Of a stretch of DNA of 64,000 bases, positions 60,040 through 64,000 are shown one piece after another; position 1 is the stretch's first letter, and each line of letters begins with the position of its first letter. The notes below the pieces were generated by a model that was not told where the DNA came from, did no database searches, and saw nothing but the letters and a program-made list of their open reading frames with translations. The position numbers and the translations under genes are program-made. This DNA comes from Anaerolineaceae bacterium. Lineage in GTDB: Bacteria; Chloroflexota; Anaerolineae; Anaerolineales; Anaerolineaceae. The stretch covers positions 62,001 through 126,000 of the forward strand of contig JAURZL010000006.1 in assembly GCA_030653365.1 (NCBI GenBank), read 5' to 3'.

Positions 60040-61146
60040 ATGTCAGAACTAAGTGTTAAAGTCCCGGTCAATACATTGGTCGAATTTATGCTGAATGCCC
60101 TGGCTGCGATGGGGATTTCCGATGAAGATGCCAAAATCATTGCAGACGTCATCATTACATCTGACTTTTTTGGAGTGCGTTCACATGGTATCGCTCATCT
60201 CAAGATGTATTACGAACGCATCAAAAAGGGATTACAACTACCGAAGACAAAAATCACCATTGTAAAAGACACGCCGACAACAGCCGTCCTGGATGGTGGG
60301 AATGGTATGGGGATGGTCATCGGTCATCATGCTATGAAAATTGCCATCGAAAAAGCTAAGCAAAATGGACTTGGAGCCGTGGCAGTACGCAATTCAAGTC
60401 ATTACGGTGTCGCTGGATATTATCCTTTGATGGCTGTGAAGGAAGGTATGGTTGGTTTAAGCGTGACGAATGCACATCCATCCATCGCCCCAACCTTTGG
60501 GGTCAAGCCTATGCTTGGTACCAATCCCATTGCAGTTGCTGCTCCAACGGATGAGGCATTCCCTTACATGTTTGACGCCGCCACTTCGGTAATCCCACGC
60601 GGCAAGATCGAAGTCTATTCACGCGCTAACAAACCACTCCCTGTAGGATGGGTCATCAACCAGGATGGTGTCTCAGCTACAGAAAGCAATAACATGATCA
60701 AGGAAATGGATCTTGGACACGTGGCATTGCTCCCCGTGGGTGGGCTTGGTGAGATGTTTGGCGGACATAAAGGTTATGGTCTGGCAACCATGGTGGAGAT
60801 TTTCTCGGCGGCTTTCCAGGATGGCACGTATCTGTGGGGTTTGACCGATGAAGATGCGGAAGGGAATTCTCAATTCTTGCGCATTGGCCACTTTTTTATG
60901 GCTATAAATATTGAAAATTTTATTCCTTTGGCGACTTTCAAAAAGATCACCGGAAATATCATGCGCGATCTACGCAGTTCACCCATTTCACCTGAGCAAT
61001 CCCAAATCTTTACAGCCGGAGAAAAGGAATACCTCAATACTCAAAAAGTTTTGGCTGAGGGTGTAGAAATACCACCTGCTGTGCAAAAAAATCTACTAAC
61101 ATTGCAAGCTGAATTAGGCCTTTCCAAGGTTAATTTGGGTTTCTAA
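60040..61146 (+). CDS. Ldh2 family (malate/L-lactate/ureidoglycolate) dehydrogenase
   Basis: A 368-residue NAD(P)-dependent dehydrogenase of the Ldh_2/YlbC/YiaK family, unlike classic Rossmann LDH. Landmarks: SDFFGVRSHGIAHLKMYYERI (catalytic His and Arg), GMGMVIGHHAMKIAIEKAKQNGLGAVAVRNSSHYGVAGYYPLMA, LGTNPIAVAAPT, and FGGHKGYGLATMVEIFSAA. It uses the stereoisomer opposite to, or the same as, GlcD, depending on LarA. The ATG at 60040 has GGAG 6 bp upstream. Last gene of the operon. Confidence 0.9.
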   Translation: MSELSVKVPVNTLVEFMLNALAAMGISDEDAKIIADVIITSDFFGVRSHGIAHLKMYYERIKKGLQLPKTKITIVKDTPTTAVLDGGNGMGMVIGHHAMKIAIEKAKQNGLGAVAVRNSSHYGVAGYYPLMAVKEGMVGLSVTNAHPSIAPTFGVKPMLGTNPIAVAAPTDEAFPYMFDAATSVIPRGKIEVYSRANKPLPVGWVINQDGVSATESNNMIKEMDLGHVALLPVGGLGEMFGGHKGYGLATMVEIFSAAFQDGTYLWGLTDEDAEGNSQFLRIGHFFMAINIENFIPLATFKKITGNIMRDLRSSPISPEQSQIFTAGEKEYLNTQKVLAEGVEIPPAVQKNLLTLQAELGLSKVNLGF

Positions 61147-61185
61147 AAAGACTAATTTACTTTGTTATTTGTAGAAAAACAAAAA

Positions 61186-61215
61186 ACACCAGGGCTAATA
61201 TTGATTCCCTGGTGT
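61186..61215 (-). terminator. Terminator of the IclR gene at 61234
   Basis: ACACCAGGG (61186-61194) pairs with CCCTGGTGT (61207-61215), 9 bp, loop 12. On the minus strand it is followed by TTTTTTGTTTTTC, so it stops leftward transcription. It may also weakly end the plus-strand operon. Confidence 0.75.
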
Positions 61216-61233
61216 AGAAGTTTAAAGTGTAAT

Positions 61234-62004
61234 TTATTGTCCATAACCCATGCGCTGGGAGATCGATAATGCAGCTTTTTTGAACGCTGCAGCAATATCA
61301 GTTATTCGTTCTGGCGTCATGCGGCTAATAGGACTGGGACTACCGATGGCTGCCACAATCCTACCCTTACGATTATATATAGGAGCAGCAATTGCACATA
61401 CGCCAAGTTCCAACTCCTCGTAGTCAACTGCATAACCATTCTTTCGAATCACTTCAAATTGCTTGCGTAATTCGTTTACACTGACGACTGTATTATCCGT
61501 ATTCTTAGTTAAAGGTTGCTTTAATATTGCATCCAATTCAGACTCTGGCAGGTGCGATAAAAATAATTTTCCACTGGCAGTGCAATAGGCTGGCAACCTT
61601 TGACCAACTGCAGCCGAGATTGTAAGGGCATGATTTCCTCTAATAATTTCGATGTAGAATACTTTCCCCTGGTCAAAGACACTTAAATCACAGGTTTCAT
61701 CCCATATTTCAACCAATTCCTTCATGTATGGAAGAGCTTCCCGGCGCAAATCCATTCGCTGAATAACTTTGAATCCCAAACTTGCGAGTTCCTTACCCAG
61801 GCGATATTTCTGTCCCTCTTCTAACCACTCGAGGTAACCATGATTTACTAGCGTTGTTACAATTCTGTAAGCAGTTGCTTTATGAAGGTTAGCAACCAGT
61901 GCAATTTCAGATATTCCCCGCTCAGGATGATCGTTATCGAAACATGCCAAAATATTAAGTGCTCGTTCTACTGCACGAACGTTGTAATCGGTTGGATCTT
62001 TCAT
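61234..62004 (-). CDS. IclR family regulator next to the larA-glc operon
   Basis: A 256-residue regulator: winged helix NVRAVERALNILACFDNDHPERGISEIALVANLHKATAYRIVTTLVNHGYL and IclR effector domain (AVGQRLPAYCTASGKLFLSHL, NGYAVDYEELELGVCAIAAPIYNRKGRIVAAIG). It is convergent with the larA-glcFD operon and a same-subgroup paralogue of the IclR gene at 31379. It is the most likely binder of the operators at 55669-55695 and 55860-55886; inferred from proximity and site architecture. Confidence 0.9.
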   Translation of the reverse strand: MKDPTDYNVRAVERALNILACFDNDHPERGISEIALVANLHKATAYRIVTTLVNHGYLEWLEEGQKYRLGKELASLGFKVIQRMDLRREALPYMKELVEIWDETCDLSVFDQGKVFYIEIIRGNHALTISAAVGQRLPAYCTASGKLFLSHLPESELDAILKQPLTKNTDNTVVSVNELRKQFEVIRKNGYAVDYEELELGVCAIAAPIYNRKGRIVAAIGSPSPISRMTPERITDIAAAFKKAALSISQRMGYGQ

Positions 62005-62200
62005 AATCTAACTTTTTCTCGCTTATGGGATAAGGATTTTCCAAGTTTATTAATTATAATCTAAAAAGATTCAAATTATTAAACAAACAATCCAATTAAT
62101 GAAGAAATCCAACGTATTTACTCGTTGGTATCCTTCGCTTATCATGGTTGAGTTCAGGTTTATGAAGGCAGTCAGCATTCAGTGAAAAAGGAACCGTCAA

Positions 62201-63094
62201 TCAATTATTTTGTTGCTCGTTCAAATTGTGCCGTAAAAAATCAACGAAGATTTCCGCTGACTTGGGAAGTTTTTTATTCTTTTGCCAAACAAGTACGATA
62301 TTGCAGTCAATTATTTTATCTAATGTTATAGATAAAACATCAGGATGATTATGGTATTCATATACTTTGGATGGCATTAAAGCAATACCGATGTTTGCTC
62401 CTACCAAACTGAATACGCTAACTTTACGATGACTTGAATAAAATATCGTTGGCGTAAAACCTGCTTTTTGACATACTTCCATATTTAATTTACGTAAATC
62501 GGTCACCTTGTCAAATACAATGAAATTGTCATTGGAAAGTTCATGCAAAGATATTGAAGTTCTGTCTGCGTACCGATTCTTCTTTGATACCATCACCATT
62601 AGTTTATCTTTGCAGATTTCTACGGTGGCGTATTTTTCTTCGTTAATAAAATTATGACGAGTGATAGCCAGATCAAATCTTCCCTCATCCAAAGAAGATA
62701 AGATATTTAGGCCATCCGTTTCTTCAAGGTCGAATGAGATATTTGGATAAGCATTACTAAATTCAGCAAAATGAGAAGCGATCCCATATTCTGGGATAAT
62801 TGGAATCACTGCGATATCAAATGTATCTGCGTTTGACTTGTATGATTTTAGCTCAAAGATCATGTTTTGGTTCAGCGCTTTAAACTTATGTGCATAGTCC
62901 AAAAATGCTTCACCAGCACTTGTCAAGCTTACTTTTCGCTTACTTCGATCAAATAATGAAACACCAATCTCCTTTTCCAGATCTATGATCTGTTTTGAAA
63001 GTGAAGATTGGGAAATAAAATGATCATCAGCAGCTGCCGAAAAGCTGCCTTTTTCCACAATTGATATAAAGTAAATGATTTGACGAATTTCCAC
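62201..63094 (-). CDS. LysR family regulator 2 (GTG start), paralogue of the one at 38616
   Basis: A 297-residue LysR regulator, MEIRQIIYFISIVEKGSFSAAADDHFISQSSLSKQI, LFDRSKRKVSLTSAG, DNFIVFDKVTDL, PTIFYSSHRKVSVFSLVGANIG, KKLPKSAEIF. By eye well over half of its residues equal those of the 38616 protein, so the two are recent paralogues. The start is GTG (63094), giving the standard N-terminus. Divergent from a second binding-protein gene at 63235, the same arrangement as LysR 1 and the RbsB-like gene. Confidence 0.9.
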   Translation of the reverse strand: MEIRQIIYFISIVEKGSFSAAADDHFISQSSLSKQIIDLEKEIGVSLFDRSKRKVSLTSAGEAFLDYAHKFKALNQNMIFELKSYKSNADTFDIAVIPIIPEYGIASHFAEFSNAYPNISFDLEETDGLNILSSLDEGRFDLAITRHNFINEEKYATVEICKDKLMVMVSKKNRYADRTSISLHELSNDNFIVFDKVTDLRKLNMEVCQKAGFTPTIFYSSHRKVSVFSLVGANIGIALMPSKVYEYHNHPDVLSITLDKIIDCNIVLVWQKNKKLPKSAEIFVDFLRHNLNEQQNN

Positions 63095-63234
63095 AATATC
63101 AATCTATTCCTATTTCGAATTGATTGTAGCACAAAACGAATTGCTGATGAACTAACCAAAGTGTTACGCTAATTTTATCAATCCTGCAGACGATATGCAG
63201 AAAAATATATAGTGGATGGAAAAGGAGTGAGCAT

Positions 63235-64000
63235 ATGAAGAAATTTGTTATTTTAATTCTATTAATTGCCTTGGTGTTAGTATCGGCGTGTTCTACTGCA
63301 GAAAAGACCTCACCACCAGACGCAGAGGTACCATCAGCAGCTGAATCTCAAGGAAAAGAGACTATTGCAGTTTGCTTGCCAGCACTGGACAATCCTTTAA
63401 TGTTGGCAATTCAAGACACATTCAAGAATGGGTTTGGGACTGAATATGATGTTCAAGTTGCCAGCGCTGATGGAAGCGCTGTTAACCAGGCGACGCAGGT
63501 TGAAAATTTCACAGCTATGAATGTGAAACTCATGGTTGTTATGGCTGTAGAAGCTTCAAGCCTTGTTCCGAAGTTAGTCGCAGCCCGTCAGGCAGGCATT
63601 GTGGTGATGGTGATCGGCGGGGATCCTGGCGATCCTGAATCATACGACAGTGTGATGATGATGAATCAGTTTCTGTCAGGTTATTATGAAGCTTATATGG
63701 CAAAAGAATGGGTTAACAAAACCTTCCCCGATGCTCCTGATGGTTCAATTCAAACAGTAATTTTTGAATCCACCCTAAACACTGAAGCAACCAACCGTTC
63801 TGATGGGATGAAAATGATTGCTGAACCATATATGAAAAATGTAAATGGTGAGTATATTGATTCGTCTGGTGCCACTGTAACAGATGCCAACAAAGTTGCC
63901 AATCCTGCTTTTTCTTCGAAAGTAAAAGTTGTGCAAACTGTTCAAGCTGAGATGTTCCAGGCTGGGCAGACTGCAATGCAAAATGTATTAGCTACCAATC
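63235..64000 (+). CDS. Sugar-type ABC transporter substrate-binding lipoprotein, partial (runs off the window)
   Basis: The first 255 residues of a type-I periplasmic binding lipoprotein; the frame is open to the window end. The signal peptide ends VLVSAC (lipobox), then STAEKTSPPDAEVPSAAE, then IAVCLPALDNPLMLAIQDTF, NQATQVENFTAMNVKLMVVMAVEASSLVPKLVAARQAG and GSIQTVIFE. AAAGGAG precedes the ATG by about 8 bp. Divergent from LysR 2. The remaining transporter genes should lie just beyond 64000. Confidence 0.85.
   Translation, partial: MKKFVILILLIALVLVSACSTAEKTSPPDAEVPSAAESQGKETIAVCLPALDNPLMLAIQDTFKNGFGTEYDVQVASADGSAVNQATQVENFTAMNVKLMVVMAVEASSLVPKLVAARQAGIVVMVIGGDPGDPESYDSVMMMNQFLSGYYEAYMAKEWVNKTFPDAPDGSIQTVIFESTLNTEATNRSDGMKMIAEPYMKNVNGEYIDSSGATVTDANKVANPAFSSKVKVVQTVQAEMFQAGQTAMQNVLATN

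Noticed and set aside
1..64000. tRNA, rRNA, CRISPR array, complete insertion sequence or prophage genes
   Set aside because: None was recognised by eye; cloverleaf structures cannot be excluded without a covariance-model scan.

Overview
This 64 kb window (roughly 43-45% GC by eye) looks like chromosome of an uncultivated, mainly anaerobic Chloroflexota bacterium, probably Anaerolineae. The evidence is indirect. Solute-binding lipoproteins carry Ala/Pro/Glu-rich linkers right after the lipobox Cys, one secreted beta-propeller ends in a YLPLLVR tail of the kind seen in many Chloroflexota exoproteins, and the gene content (tungsten aldehyde oxidoreductase, reductive-dehalogenase-like protein, class I fumarase, many ABC importers) fits that group. 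No rRNA, tRNA, CRISPR array or complete insertion sequence was seen.

Layout. 1-11.4 kb: mixed single genes (beta-propeller exoprotein, membrane protein, DUF4256, HSL-type esterase, an NTF2/SDR/CrtI-like oxidoreductase operon, SOUL protein, an MsrA-MsrB lipoprotein, and a TIR-TM-extracellular-domain protein). 12-21.9 kb: a nine-gene plus-strand operon for peptide salvage (LD-carboxypeptidase, five-part Dpp/Opp transporter, two M20 peptidases, IclR regulator), with three palindromes in its leader and a peptidase that appears to start at an ATA codon. 22-28.5 kb: small membrane proteins, a diguanylate cyclase, and a gene graveyard holding remnants of a P-type ATPase, a transposase and an esterase. 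28.5-32 kb: malic enzyme plus two-subunit fumarase with a convergent IclR gene. 32.6-39.5 kb: two esterases and an Rbs-type ABC transporter divergent from a LysR gene. 39.6-41.2 kb: an HTH-CBS-ACT regulator with its own apparent operators, and a methyltransferase.

41.3-55.7 kb is the most interesting part. It is a minus-strand array of 15 genes: cupin, U32-like protein, creatininase-like protein, tungsten aldehyde oxidoreductase, MoaD-like protein, a complete Liv-type ABC transporter, and a Tat-less reductive-dehalogenase-like Fe-S/corrinoid protein. After a 0.45 kb gap come a GalB-like hydratase, a GalC/RraA-like aldolase, a VOC extradiol dioxygenase, a CHMI-like tautomerase and an NTF2-like protein. 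My reading is an uptake and breakdown pathway for a substituted (possibly halogenated or methoxylated) aromatic acid. This is inference. Divergently, 56-61.1 kb encodes LarA-type racemase, GlcF, GlcD and an Ldh2-family dehydrogenase for 2-hydroxyacids, followed by a convergent IclR gene. The window ends with a second LysR/solute-binding-protein pair that is paralogous to the pair at 37-39.5 kb.

The regions appear tied together by one operator type. Three 7-bp half-sites (GTTTYAT / ATRAAAC, alternating orientation) sit at an exact 10-bp period at 28048-28074 (malic/fumarase operon), 55669-55695 and 55860-55886 (both sides of the aromatic/2-hydroxyacid divergent promoter), with a weaker copy at 38551-38577 (Rbs/LysR). 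This resembles the three-motif operators of IclR-family regulators of aromatic catabolism such as PcaU/PobR, and suggests a local regulon feeding ring-cleavage products and 2-hydroxyacids into C4 metabolism.
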